Shown piece after piece: positions 35,574 through 46,424 of a stretch of 64,000 nucleotides of DNA (positions are counted from its first letter, which is position 1; each line of letters begins with the position of its first letter). The notes beneath the pieces were generated by a model that worked only from the letters and a program-made list of their open reading frames with translations, was not told the DNA's origin and did no database searches. Origin of the DNA: Rhabditoides inermis (taxonomy: Eukaryota > Nematoda > Chromadorea > Rhabditida > Rhabditidae); the NCBI GenBank assembly GCA_963966185.1, contig CAWZYM010000375.1:504211-568210 (forward strand), in the 5' to 3' direction. The position numbers and the translations under genes were made by a program.

Positions 35574-36374
35574 CTAGTCCATGGCAACGTCGGCATCTCC
35601 AGCGGTCTCTTCAAACGGCTCGCCCGATTCACCCTCGCGCACCTTCTTCGGGACCTCCTCTGCAATCGGCGAGAGCAGTACTTTGGACAAGGTGCGCTTC
35701 ACAGCGGACTTGCGGACAGACAGAGGGTTAGAGGACGAGCGAGGAGCGGTCTTCCTTCCACCCCTTCCCTTCCCGCGCCCCCTGCCACCCGGGCGGCCGC
35801 GGGAAGAGCGAGCGGTGGGGGGAGGAGAGAGAGATGGCGGCTGCGGGGTCACGGCGAGAGAGTGCGCGGGAGGAGAGGGCTCAGACGACGAGGCGGCCGC
35901 AGGCGACCCAGCAGCGAGGGAAGGGGGGAGATGGTCGGCCACAGTCGGCAGCGCAGCATGCTGATGGGCGTCGAACGGTCGGGGGTAGCGAAGGGTGACG
36001 ATGCGGCAATCGCGAACCACAACCTCCACCTGGCCGGCCTTCTCGTTCCGACGGCGGCACTCGGCTTTCAGCTCCCTTTCCGTCTGCAACTCGTCCATAG
36101 TCAGATCACGGCGAGCGTACGCGAACTGACAGCCGGACAGAGGGCCTCGGCGGTTCGACCAGATGCCAGAGAGGAAGGCATCTCGCAGCAGGCGAGAAGC
36201 GACCTGGATCTTGAGAATCCTCCTGGGGGGAGTGTTCCTGATTCCATGGCGGTGGGAGGTGATCCGCCCGGCATTCCACTGTACTGTATGTGTACTATGT
36301 GTACTCACTTTGTATCTGTACTTCTGCCACGCTGCTTTCCCTCCTTCTTTCCCGCTTCGCCTCTGCCTTCTCAC
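35574..36374 (-). CDS. LINE-B ORF1
   Basis: Frame of 266 codons ending in TAG at 35574-35576. The N-terminal third looks truncated. A conserved block RILKIQVASRLLRDAFL and DLTMDELQTERELKAECRRR followed by RNEKAGQVEVVVRDCRIV matches the CR1-type ORF1 pattern also seen in LINE-A. A P/S-rich linker and a basic GRPGGRGRGKGRGGRK segment follow, which fits RNA binding. It is in the same frame as ORF2 with only the one stop between them. Confidence 0.7.
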   Translation of the reverse strand: MRRQRRSGKEGGKAAWQKYRYKVSTHSTHTVQWNAGRITSHRHGIRNTPPRRILKIQVASRLLRDAFLSGIWSNRRGPLSGCQFAYARRDLTMDELQTERELKAECRRRNEKAGQVEVVVRDCRIVTLRYPRPFDAHQHAALPTVADHLPPSLAAGSPAAASSSEPSPPAHSLAVTPQPPSLSPPPTARSSRGRPGGRGRGKGRGGRKTAPRSSSNPLSVRKSAVKRTLSKVLLSPIAEEVPKKVREGESGEPFEETAGDADVAMD

Positions 36375-37126
36375 ACATCACTGCTTTTTGATCCGTCTTT
36401 TTTTTCGTTTCGCACTTGTTTTCGCACAGGAATAGAGCTCGTTCCTCCATGTTTCGCAGAGTGCCGAATTTGTAGTTTTCCTGGAATTACTTAAGCAAAA
36501 AGTGAGATATCGTGGGACGTTTCGAGGTTTCCAATATCGTGTGAAAAAACGATTGCGTGTTCAAAAATACATATAACATATAACTCACATTTTGTGCAGA
36601 GCGCTGAGTTTTGTGCAATCTGTGCAAACGTGTTCTCCGTTTCTATTTTAAAAGTGAATAAGTATTATTTATTGAAGACGTATGTAAGTATTATTGATAT
36701 AGTGACGCCTTCCGATAACAATTTATGATCCTGTTTCTTTAAATTGTGTCTGGTAAATATTATAATGTGGGAAAAAATACCGTACTTATGAACGGGGAAA
36801 AGTCTATATATGTGATATGTGGAACCTTTTTGCATAGAAATGATCTACTCTTATATAGTTTGCAATTTCCGTCAGATTTGCGCGTCACTAACACACTTCC
36901 ATTCATAGATATCCGTACCCATATAATTTTTACCCTTTGAGGAACGATGTTCTTCGTTTTTGTTTCGAATTGATTTGTTTGCCCACTGTTCAGTCGATCA
37001 CTGGGAAATTTTCACAAAATATTTTCGCATCATACAATTTAAAAAAAAGCTGAAAACATCAGTTTTTGTTGTTGTTCACTTGTCAGTTTCAGAATTGTAT
37101 TCATTTCAAAAATATGAACATTTCAG
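36375..37126. promoter_or_regulatory. 5' flank of receptor 2
   Basis: Patches at 36605-36655 and 36880-36935 resemble the receptor 1 flank. No other gene. The final 50 bp include one arm of a 37-bp inverted repeat and end in the TTTCAG that abuts the ATG. Confidence 0.4.
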
Positions 37127-37607
37127 ATGTCCACTTTCAATTACTCGGCGTATGTATTCAATGAGAATGAGTATTCGTTCTTTCAACCTTGTCAGTCTCC
37201 GATCAACGCATACGAAAACTTTCCCAGGCAATGCAAGAGCAGCCAAGCATTGCACGAATCCATCGCACTGAAGTACATGCTTGCTCTCAAAGTGAGATCT
37301 CTTTCAACATTTATGAAAAAAATAACACGTTTTCATTACAGGTGTGCTATTCAATGACATCTCTAGTTTTGGTGTTATTGATGATTTGTAGACATGTAAG
37401 TTACAAACTTACATTACAACAATTCAACTGTTTGCAGGGAAATCGCTGGTTGATTCACCCAAACGCGCGGACTATTTTCGGGTTTCATATATTTTTCGTG
37501 ATTGAAGTTCCATTAGCGTATATTATTGTAGGACTGTTTGATTTTACACGGTAAGAGATAGAGATAGAGATAGAGATAGAGATAGAGATAGAGATAGAGA
37601 TAGAGAT

Positions 37608-37670
<63 letters not shown>

Positions 37671-38371
37671 ATGTATGTTTTCAGTCTCTCTTTCGTGTAT
37701 GAGGACTATTGCGCGTCTCAACTGCCAGTGTTTTTGGTGTTCATTCTCAATAACCTGTGCAACATTGGAATACTAGGACAGGTGAGATATAGGGTTTATT
37801 GTAATAGATTCCTGTAAGTGATCCTTTAATCCTGTTTTTATGTATGGCGGGTCGGAAAGAGGACCAGATAACTTTGTTTACTTCTTTTAGGTCGTCTCGA
37901 TGTTCTGTCTTGCAGTGGAGAGACTGATCGCCACTCTTCGATTCGAGCAGTACGAGAGGGTCCGATCGAAGGCGATGGCCGTTGTTATGTGCGGGATAGC
38001 TGTGAGTACTGTCTTTCACGTTTTAAGTAGCGGACAGTTTCTTCTCACTGCCGAACTACCACGCGATACGTATGTAGTCCGATAAACCTTTTTCTAAAGC
38101 TTCAGAAAACGCGCTGCGAAGTTATAATTTCGTTGTGAGAAATACCCCTTTAGAGTGTATGACTCTTTCAAGAGAAAGTCACACACTCCTTCACTCCACA
38201 TCACTCTTTTTAAAAACAAACGGTCTAACCTTTCTTTTCCTGTCGGTTTTTTCCATCGTCCTGTGCTACTTCCTTGTTGGAGTCGTACCCTGCGTGCGAT
38301 GGTTTGCAGTTGTGCCAAAGATATCAGCAAGGCTACCATGGAACCATCCAGAGTGGACGGTGAGCGGACCA

Positions 38372-38411
<40 letters not shown>

Positions 38412-39545
38412 TTCTCTATCTATCTCTTCTCTATCAAGTAGCCTACTTTCCAGCTTTTCAAAGGACTGGAAGGACTGACGGGTGTGCTCACTCTTTTATC
38501 TTTTCACGTCACATGGTTCGTTAACCGACATATTTATGGAAAACACATAAAATTGGAGCAGCTCGGTCAGAAATATCAGGTAATTCTCTAATGCTACGAA
38601 AACGAACCAATTTTCTTTCAATATTTATCTTATTCTATACAAAAGAACTTCAATAAACCAAAATGTTTGTGTTCAGATCCAGGAAAACAATCGTATTGTG
38701 GGATTCCTGCTGCCTGTATTCTGGATTCAATTTGTATTCGCTTGTCTCAACTCTTTCGGAATACTACTTTTCCCGGTGGTGAGCGATATCGAAAGAGGGT
38801 GCGAGAGAAAGTAGAAACTTCATATAAATTCGCAACCAAAAGGTACGCCACAAGCCGCTCTCTCTGTCTACGGTATATGGAGAGAGTACTATAAATGAGA
38901 GTAGCAGGTCCGCGTCGCGTTCCCAAATCCGCGTGCGGCTGCAACTGGGCGCATGGCCAAGGGCGCATTTGCAGAATCTGACTATAAAAATGCAACTACA
39001 ATGAAAATGTTGTCCACAATGTGTAAATAACGATAATTTCGCTCTAGATGTTTGTTGGGAGCGACCCAGCCACGCAAGTGAAGCAGTCTTTGTTTTCCGA
39101 GTTTGTCTCTGCTATGCCCATCTATTCCGCATGTCTCTCACTCTACCTCATGAAACAACTTCCCAAAGGTGAACACATTGTGATTAGTGAATTATAATTT
39201 GAACACAAAACGTGAGAACTATTCCACAAGACTAATGTTTAGAAATTAAAAACAAAATTCAGTGCAAATCGCCGCTTCGGTAGTAATTGTAGTGGAGAGC
39301 CAAGACAACTACTTCGCTTCACTCCGGAATATGTTCGATAATCACTCCTCACCGGGTATGCTTTTGTATTTTAATACTTTATATTCATAATGTTCCGATC
39401 AAGTATTAAAATAAAAACTCATTACCAATTCAATAAAGTTTTTTCAGCCACACCGACAGTGCATACTGGATTCAAGAAACCCACGAATGTTGAGACCGGA
39501 TTGAAAATCGTTTCGAGTTCGATTGCCCGCTCCGGCAGCCAGTGA
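37127..39545 (+). CDS. Sra-type 7TM chemoreceptor, paralogue 2
   Basis: Same family and layout as paralogue 1. Exons 37127-37291, 37342-37395, 37438-37550, 37685-37782, 37891-38001, a sixth ending at 38359, 38454-38579, 38677-38778, 39048-39168, 39263-39355, 39448-39545. ATG 37127 abuts TTTCAG, as expected for a trans-spliced or very short leader. Signature AVERLIATLRFEQYERVR lies at the end of helix 3 and FWIQFVFACLNSFGILLF forms a late helix. The C-terminal tail is basic and Ser-rich, ending IARSGSQ. Exon 4 is 98 nt against 97 nt in paralogue 1: an extra T near 37739-37743 shifts the frame and would end the protein soon after SQLPVFLV. So this copy is either a young pseudogene or has a base-calling error. 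AATAAA near 39790 could be its poly(A) signal. Confidence 0.75.
37556..37660. repeat. (GATAGA)n/(GA)n in receptor 2 intron 3
   Basis: Begins six bases after the splice donor GTAAGA. Receptor 1 has a GA tract in the same intron. Confidence 0.95.
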
Positions 39546-39989
39546 ACGAGATTGGAGTGATCTCGCTTTAGGACTTTAGGTTTACTCTTTTTTCCCTTTT
39601 TTTTCTTTTTTTTTTAGGTTTCACATTTTTTATGACATCATCTTTTCGAGTTTTTTTTCATTTGTTTGAAATGAATACAATTCTGAAACTGACAAGTGAA
39701 CAAAAAAGTTTCACATTTGTTTTACATTCTATCATGATTGTTCTCGAAATCTAGAATTATTTCAATTGTTTCAATCATACTTGTCAACTGAATAAAATAT
39801 GAAATATGAAATACTCATTAATATAATTCGCACAATGTCACTCTCTCCATCAATCCATTGAGCTATGTGAATTTGAATGACTCACTGACTGTCTCCCCCC
39901 TCTCTAAAAAAAGTTTGTTTATCAGCAGATTCAAGTTATACAACCGTCGACCTAGCCAATAAGGGGAGCTCTCGAGTACAAGTCGCTAG

Positions 39990-40188
39990 CTGCTTACAAG
40001 GGGTCCATCGATGAATGTAATGAATTTGGATCAGATGACGTCACAGACTTCTAGAGGCTCACGAAAGTTGTGAGGGTGGTCGTCACTCCGCCGGGACTAG
40101 CGGTACATCATTGGCCGCCGAGAGGATTGAACCCGGGACCTTCCGCTTGATAGCTGCGCGCACATCCACTGCGCTAGCCACCCCCCGA
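39990..40188 (-). mobile_element. tRNA-derived SINE, second copy type
   Basis: On the minus strand from 40188: GGGGGTGGCTAGCGCAGTGG (A box) and GGGTTCAATCC (B box), then a body with CCGGCGGAGTGACGACC and CACCCTCAC that resembles the SINE at 24785-25014. Confidence 0.7.
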
Positions 40189-40190
40189 AT

Positions 40191-40248
40191 AAAATTTGGA
40201 ACGCTTCACAAATTTGCGTGTCATTCTTGCGCAGGGGCCATGCTAATT
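40191..40248 (-). pseudogene. U6 snRNA 3' fragment
   Basis: The minus strand reads AATTAGCATGGCCCCTGCGC, then AAGAATGACACGCAAATTTG, then TGAAGCGTTCCAAATTTT. This is the 3' half of U6 spliceosomal RNA with two substitutions, including the full 3' end with a nematode-like CCAAATTTT. The 5' half with the pol III-driven start is missing. It runs straight into the tRNA-like head of the SINE. Confidence 0.9.
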
Positions 40249-40702
40249 AGAGAGGGCGCGCAGCGCCCTCTCTTTTGGCTTAGGATAGGGCTCGCGCCAG
40301 AATTTTCAAGAAGCGATATCCAAAAATCATGTTAGCAGAAATGCGAACTCATCCAATTTATGTTAGTTAGATTCGCACGGTTCCGTAGGCCAGGTTCCCG
40401 TCACTCTGGCTAGCTCTCTCTCCCGGCAGGCGGGTAGGGCGCGCAGAGAAATCGCGAGAGAGCACGCTGTCGGCAGAGAGCGCAGACATGCACTTACTCC
40501 ACGGTGACCGAAATTCTCGATCAAAATGTCGATTAAAATTGTTTCTATACAATACCAAGAAAAACATAGTTACATATACACGCAACATTGTGCGTCACAT
40601 CATAAAATGTGTCACATAATAGTTCTGTGCGTACTAATTAACGACAGAGCTTGGGAATCAGTAAGAGAAGAAATTTCTATGAAATTCAACAAAAGCACAT
40701 GT

Positions 40703-41004
40703 ATTATCTGTTAAAAAGTACTTGCGTAAAGATATTAAGTTTGTCTTGACTCAATTCAACAAAAGCGCATGCATAAAACGTTTACAAATACTAACACAAA
40801 CCTGCGCATAACGGACAGTGGACACTAACAGATGAAATATAACAGTACAAATGAATAACGTCATACGTCCATATTAGAGAGAGAGAGAGAGAGAGAGAGG
40901 CGCAGGTTTGTGTTAGTGTTTGTAAACGTTTTATGCATGCGCTTTTGTTGAATTGAGTCAAGACAAACTTAATATCTTTACGCAAGTACTTTTTAACAGA
41001 TAAT
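40703..41004. mobile_element. Family-F foldback MITE
   Basis: Arms 40703-40807 and 40899-41004 are inverted copies with about one mismatch; the loop holds a (GA)n run. Shares AATTCAACAAAAGC and ATGCATAAAAC with the family-F copies near 17540 and 46425. Confidence 0.85.
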
Positions 41005-41059
41005 CTTTTCTGTATTGTTCCAATTTTAGTATATGTTCATTTGGAATGAACTTCTTCTT

Positions 41060-41157
41060 TTTTTTCTCTCTCTCTCTTTTCTCTCTCTCTCTTTTAATTT
41101 CTTTTTCTCTCCTCTCCTCTCCTCTCTTCTCTCTCTCTCACCTCTCTCTCCCCTCTC

Positions 41158-41214
<57 letters not shown>
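41060..41214. repeat. CT-rich microsatellite
   Basis: Mostly (CT)n and (CTTT) variants directly next to the foldback MITE. 41215-41718 that follows has no gene I can support. Confidence 0.9.
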
Positions 41215-41215
<1 letters not shown>

Positions 41216-41718
41216 GTTGAAAGAGGAAGGTGCGATTCAAGTCACTGAACAGAGTAAGATCACATAATCAACTTCTTTTTTGGCTATGCGTTGTACTTCT
41301 CAAAATAACCTTTTCTGTCTCCTTCCCAAGCACCTTTCTCAGTGCTACTGATTCGTATGTTAGTTGTAGCAATGAGAGTGAAAGAGCAAAACATCACTCT
41401 CATGAGCCCGAACAGACGGATACAAATGATATTCCTTGTTTCGTGTGTATTACTAACATATGATGAGAAGGTGGTGTTCAGCCGATGTACCGCGAAAGAA
41501 ACAGTTTTATTCCGACGTTCATGGCATCATCAGGGAAAGCATTACCCACAAAAATACAATGTAACAATGTGATAAAATCTGACAACAATATAAAGCTCGA
41601 ATAAACAACAAATCAATGCGTAATAACAAAAACAAGTGCGGCAAAAAACAATGTGGGTGGGTGATGACTACATAATTGGACATGAATGTACAGTACCTGG
41701 GGCTACCGGGGAGTGCAA

Positions 41719-44552
41719 CTAGGTCGACCGGGGGGGGGGAGAGCGAGAGGCCGGGAGAGAGAGAGTGATAGGCACGAGAGACATGGGTGAAGCATAGGTA
41801 GGCTTATCGCCCTTTGCCACCGCCGTTCGGCTATTAAGCTCGGCTTTCCGATTCAGAACCGGTTTGCGAGACATAATTTCCATGGCTTCGACAATAGACC
41901 GTTGCTTGGGGTGCGGGTGAGTGGATAGGATGCGGACAGTGAATGTACAAGGGATGTGAGGGTGTGCTGCGGGATCAGAGCTGTGAAAATCAATGATACC
42001 ACTACTTCTGTTAACATGTTCCTGCACCCTCAATTTGAGAGGTCGACCCGTCTGCCCGACGTACTCATCTCCGCAGACAGTGCACTCGATGAGATACACC
42101 GCCCCCTTCTTCTGACAGTCACCGAGTCTACCCTGAGGGCAGATGACACAGCCTCTGGTGTTGCAAAGCTTGTCGTAGGTTCGGTTACTGCAGAGAAGGT
42201 TGCGAAGATTAGGGCCGGGCTTATCAACAACAGTCACGCGAATTCCCGACGAACGGAAACAATGCTTGAAAGCAGCCGCGAGATTGTCATTGATAAAGGG
42301 AAGAGAAATGTTAGGAAGAGAGGGTGCGGGTTCAGTAGTAGAAGTCGAGGATACAGGGATACAAGCGTTTCCGATACAAGCGTCCCGACCTAAAGGCACC
42401 GACTGTATACCCGTTTTGGGCACAGATCGATTTCGCCAGGTCAGTCGACTCGTCTCGGAAAGATGCAGAAGAAGTGAGGCGAGCTGTCTTCAGGGTTGAC
42501 CGCACGATATTACCCTTCATGTGAGAAGGATGTGCACTGGTCTGGTGTACCATGATGTTTTTGTTTGCTGAATTCCGATACCATTTGGTAACGAAATGTC
42601 CAGCAAGGTTGGATATTTTGAATTTGAGAAATGGTAACCACCCGTCAGACGGCTGTTCTCGAGTGAAGTGAATAGACGAGCATTGGGAGTTGAGTGCAGT
42701 GTACATAGAAGTGAGATCCGATTCGCTTTCAGCCACTATGAGTACATCATCGATATAGCGAACATAGAAGAGAATTCCACTTCTGATGCAAGCTGACTCG
42801 ATTGCGTGTACAAAAGAGACTGCAAGAATCGGGGCAAGTCGATTTCCCATGCACAATCCCCTCATTTGTCTGTAGACTTTCCCACTCCACTGGAATGTGG
42901 AGCAGGCAAGGCAAGCAGACAGAAGGTCAAGTACATTTGAAAGAGACAGACCGTAGTGAGTGAGAGAGGACCAGTGCTGAGACAAAAGTGAAGAGACCGT
43001 TCGAATAGCAGAGTCATTGTCCACGTTAGTGTACAACGCTTCCACATCAAACGACTCGAAACATACAGTGGGTGAGACAGAGAGAGTGGAGAGTTGTGAG
43101 AGGAGTTGTGCAGTGTTGACAAGGTGAGCAGGGACAAATGCGAGGAGTGGGCCGAGGACACGACTTAGTAGTTATGAAACCCGATCGGTCGGACCATCGA
43201 CTCCACTGATGATAGGTCTAGTCTTGACTTGGCCTCATCATCAGACAGCATGTCACACTCACTCATCTTGTGGGTCTTGACCAGAAGGTAAAGGACAGGA
43301 GGAGTGGGATGAGTGTGCATAATGAAAGAATTGAGCCCATCATCAAGACTCTGCGATCTGACAACTGAAGACCGAATAGATTTGAGGGATTTGCAGTCCT
43401 CATCGAACTCGCCCTTCGTCGAACGACGGTATAGGGTCGGGTCAGACAAGTGCCGCAGGTGCATTCGCCGATCCCATTCAGAACTCATCACGACGAAGTC
43501 ACTCCCTTGTCGCTAACAGAGATTCGGATGTCACCGGAGCCTACACGTTCCCGAAGAGACCGCAAAGCGGCCATCTCCTCTCTTGAAAGATTGGGTACGG
43601 TACGCTGGCTGGCAGAACGTGCAAGCACGCCTCAGCTGTTCCGATAGTTTCTGAATCTCAAAGTCAACAGAACTGTCAGACAGAGCAGGAGAAGATCTAC
43701 TACCAGCGAAGGGGACGCAACGGAACAGAAAGGTGGAGAGTGTGGGTGGTCCATACTCGGGATCAGCGTGTTGCTTCCTCCGGCGTAGGGTGTCAGTGAG
43801 TGAGTGCACTCCGACCGAAATGGTCGAAACAAGGGAGGTTGTGAGTTTGTGAGACGGAACGAACGAAGGGCCAAAAGACAAAAGACGGGACTCGGCTGGT
43901 GACACCGTCACCGTACCAAGCACAGAACACTTGGCAGGTGGGGTGGGTGAGACAGTAGTGGAGGGTGCAGTGTGAGTGGGAGGTGTGGGAAGAAGAGAAG
44001 AGAGCTGTGGCGCGACTGAATATCAACACGGAAAACATTGCAATGGTCGCGAGAAATAGAGTACAGCTTGTGCAGATCTACAGTAGAGAGAGTGAGAAAG
44101 AGCTGGGAGTCAAGACCCTTCAACTCGCCGAGGAGTCGGTGGATCTTGCGGTGGGCCTGCTTCTTCGACGACTGCATCAACTCGTGCATCCAGTTCTTCA
44201 TGCGGTGACGAGAGGCTGGAAAATCACGAATGAGAGCAACGAAACGAGATGTTATAAAGCTTGGAACCACTCCATGCTTCTCGCAAGACTCAATGAAACA
44301 AATAGACTGTTTGGCTGAAACTAGTTTCTCTTGACGGTTGGTGTAGGCGATGGCGGGTCCGGTGGAGGGCTGGCTCAACCCTAGGGTAGCGACGAGTGAT
44401 GGGATGGACATCATAAAGCGGCAACTTATTTTTGAAACAACCTGCCACAACTCCTCATTTTCACACGAGCAAAACAATTGGCAGTAACCGGAATCGAACC
44501 CGCAAAGCTCGAGGGCCACAACGCAGCGCACATGCACTGAGCCATGAAGCAA
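41719..44552 (-). pseudogene. Penelope-like element (RT + GIY-YIG endonuclease), frameshifted
   Basis: Penelope-like elements copy themselves with a telomerase-related RT and a C-terminal GIY-YIG nuclease. Pieces on the minus strand, in order: N-terminal region 44552-43908 (SKISCRFMMSIPSLVATLGL), 43923-43531 (SPAESRLLSFGPSF), 43540-43165 (ISVSDKGSDFVV, VLYLLVKTHK), RT core 43090-42332 (VEALYTNVD, RGLCMGNRLAP, YVRYIDDVLIV with catalytic Y-I-D-D), and nuclease 42423-41719 (CVICPQGRLGDC, AVYLIECTVCGDEYVGQTGR). VYL and YVG are the GIY and YIG elements. At least three frame changes separate these parts, so this copy is not functional. No flanking LTR-like repeats were found. Confidence 0.9.
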
Positions 44553-44560
44553 GTGAGAGG
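44483..44560 (-). other. tRNA-like sequence at the 5' edge of the Penelope element
   Basis: On the minus strand CATGGCTCAGTGCATGTGC acts as an A box and GGGTTCGATTCC as a B box, with normal spacing. It overlaps the first codons of the element's open frame. Stems are imperfect, so I call it tRNA-like. Confidence 0.6.
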
Positions 44561-44875
44561 GCGTTGTTCATTTGCGCTTATGTCTCCGACACGAACGTGC
44601 AGTATTGAAGCGTTGGCGGGTAATTCAAATTTTCGTCTGCTTCCGTGGCAGTGGCAGATTCGAAAGTAACGCAGAAGCGTCGTTCTTTCGCGAAAATTGC
44701 AAATGTGTTAGGTTAATATATTTTTTTAATAATACTCCGAACCAAAAATAAGTCGCCACTGTTTCTTCAATATATCACTAGAGGAAGGGGCTACTTGGCT
44801 CAATGTCAGCCATCTGACTGCCTGCCACGCCTGTGACAATGGCCTATTGCATAACAGCCAGTGTCCCTCTATTGA

Positions 44876-45027
44876 TAGGTGGCGGGTGGTTCAGTGGTTA
44901 TAGCGCCAAAGGGATTAGAGGAGGAGGAGAGAGCCCGATAGGTACATTGACCTCAAGTGGGCGACACCAGTTTGACTACCCTTAGTCACACCAACAACAA
45001 CAACAACAACAATAAACAACCCCGAAC
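44876..45027 (+). mobile_element. Probable tRNA-derived SINE with (ACA)n tail
   Basis: Starts GGTGGCGGGTGGTTCAGTGG (A box), has a weak B box (GTTTGACTACC near 44971) and ends in (CAA)n then AATAAACAAC. A head of tRNA type and a simple-repeat tail are typical of SINEs. Confidence 0.55.
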
Positions 45028-45299
45028 ATCATCCTTTCCCTCACTCAAACGCAACACATAGTTGTTAGAGCGGTATATTGCATACATAAGGAAAGTGGCA
45101 GTTACAAAGGCAGCATGGGAGAAAGATACCAAAACAACGGAGATCAGAGGGAGGGCGGGGACAGCTGGTCGGCCGCGCTACAACGCCCATGTCGATGAGA
45201 AGTCCGTCCAAACTCCTGCTGCTCGTCGGCGACTCGAGGTGTAGCTCGCGTACGTTGGAACTGTAACATTGATTTATTGAGTATAGAGAGGGAACGATA

Positions 45300-45353
<54 letters not shown>

Positions 45354-46010
45354 GGGGGTTGATAAATGTATCAAAAAGTGGTCCCGATTTTGAAAAACTA
45401 TTGTTTTGTACAGCGCACATTCGGAGAGAGACTGGTCGTTGTCGTCGGATGTTCTCTCCAAGAGATGATGTTTGTCGGCACAAGTCCCTCGACACTCGAC
45501 ACGAGAGCGTGTGCTCCGCAACACATGCTGCATCTGCCAGCTCTCATCTTCCAGCCTATATTGATCAGATGAGGAACAGTGAGAAGATGACGTCATACCT
45601 TTCCAGTCCGCTCTAGCAGCATTCTCATCTAGGGAGAGACGTGGAATGTATGCCTGAAAAACACGGAAATTCGATAAACCTTGGTAACAAAAGTAACTTC
45701 GATAAAGCTTGGTAACCCACGTGTCTTTAAATGACGTAATGTTTAGAAGTAAACTCACCGAATGTATGGTGAATATGTTCCTTTAAAAAAACTGGTGATG
45801 CAGAGGCGCTGAAATCGACAGTGTGAGCACAAATGAGAGAATTCAACCCACAACAAAAAAAACGTAACGAGGTCCTAGAATCGATTCTGGCATTCCGAGA
45901 ACAGAAGTAATCGTACAAATAAGTTCACTCAGTTGCACGATAATACGAGTTGTATCTAGAACCTCAAGTAAGTACGTTTTGACGTATTGACTACATACTG
46001 ACTCAATTAG
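45028..46010. other. No firm gene; weak minus-strand exon-like pieces
   Basis: A (GA)n run lies at 45301-45352. On the minus strand an exon-like piece at 45655-45602 (AYIPRLSLDENAARADWK) and an open stretch at 45558-45370 (LEDESWQMQHVLRS) are possible but do not join in phase. The first contains a motif repeated at 47.65 and 48.95 kb. Confidence 0.3.
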
Positions 46011-46012
46011 GA

Positions 46013-46033
46013 TCGGCGCGAAGCGCCGATCGT
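46013..46033. repeat. Short GC hairpin
   Basis: GATCGGCGC-GAA-GCGCCGATC, a nine-pair perfect stem following AATTAG. A similar hairpin with a different stem sequence is at 40248-40272. Confidence 0.8.
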
Positions 46034-46424
46034 TTGGGTCTTATCCAGCGGCGCGCAGAACCGCTCGGCCCGGAGGGCCGCCAAAATCGCTTGTAAATGT
46101 AAATGTTTCAGAGTTATATCATGATATTGTCTCTAACTCGTCCGTTGAACAACTATAAACAAAAACAAAACATGAAACAATAGTTTATTACCCAAAAATA
46201 TGTTCGCTGGTTAGGTCTGCACGTCTGTCAGTTGTACAGCTGTTCGCTGATTCGCTGAAAGACCCGCTCACTAGTCCCGCCCCCGCGCGCTCATTGGTTC
46301 GTGATGCGGAATGTGTGCGGGAGAGCGCGATAATGCGATAATGTGCCCGCACTGTTTGTGATTTGCGTCGTCGTTCACGCGCGTTGTTTTGTTGTTGTTA
46401 TCTTTGTTGTTTAAAATACATTTT

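Larger units (their letters stand above)
32520..36374 (-). mobile_element. CR1/Jockey-like non-LTR retrotransposon, LINE-B
   Basis: ORF1, endonuclease and RT in order on the minus strand, with a short 3' tail that ends in (ATT)n at about 32520-32545. The best preserved LINE of the window. Confidence 0.85.
37074..39701. repeat. 37-bp perfect inverted repeat bracketing receptor 2
   Basis: 37074-37110 (GTTCACTTGTCAGTTTC...) is the exact reverse complement of 39665-39701. The left arm ends 16 bp before the ATG; the right arm starts 120 bp after the stop. Confidence 0.9.

Noticed and set aside
35581..36494. Plus-strand frames opposite LINE-B ORF1
   Set aside because: Shadow of the GC-rich ORF1 on the minus strand.
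41719..44552. Possible CRISPR-like or LTR repeats around the Penelope element
   Set aside because: No direct repeats with regular spacers and no terminal repeats were found; eukaryotic context also argues against CRISPR.
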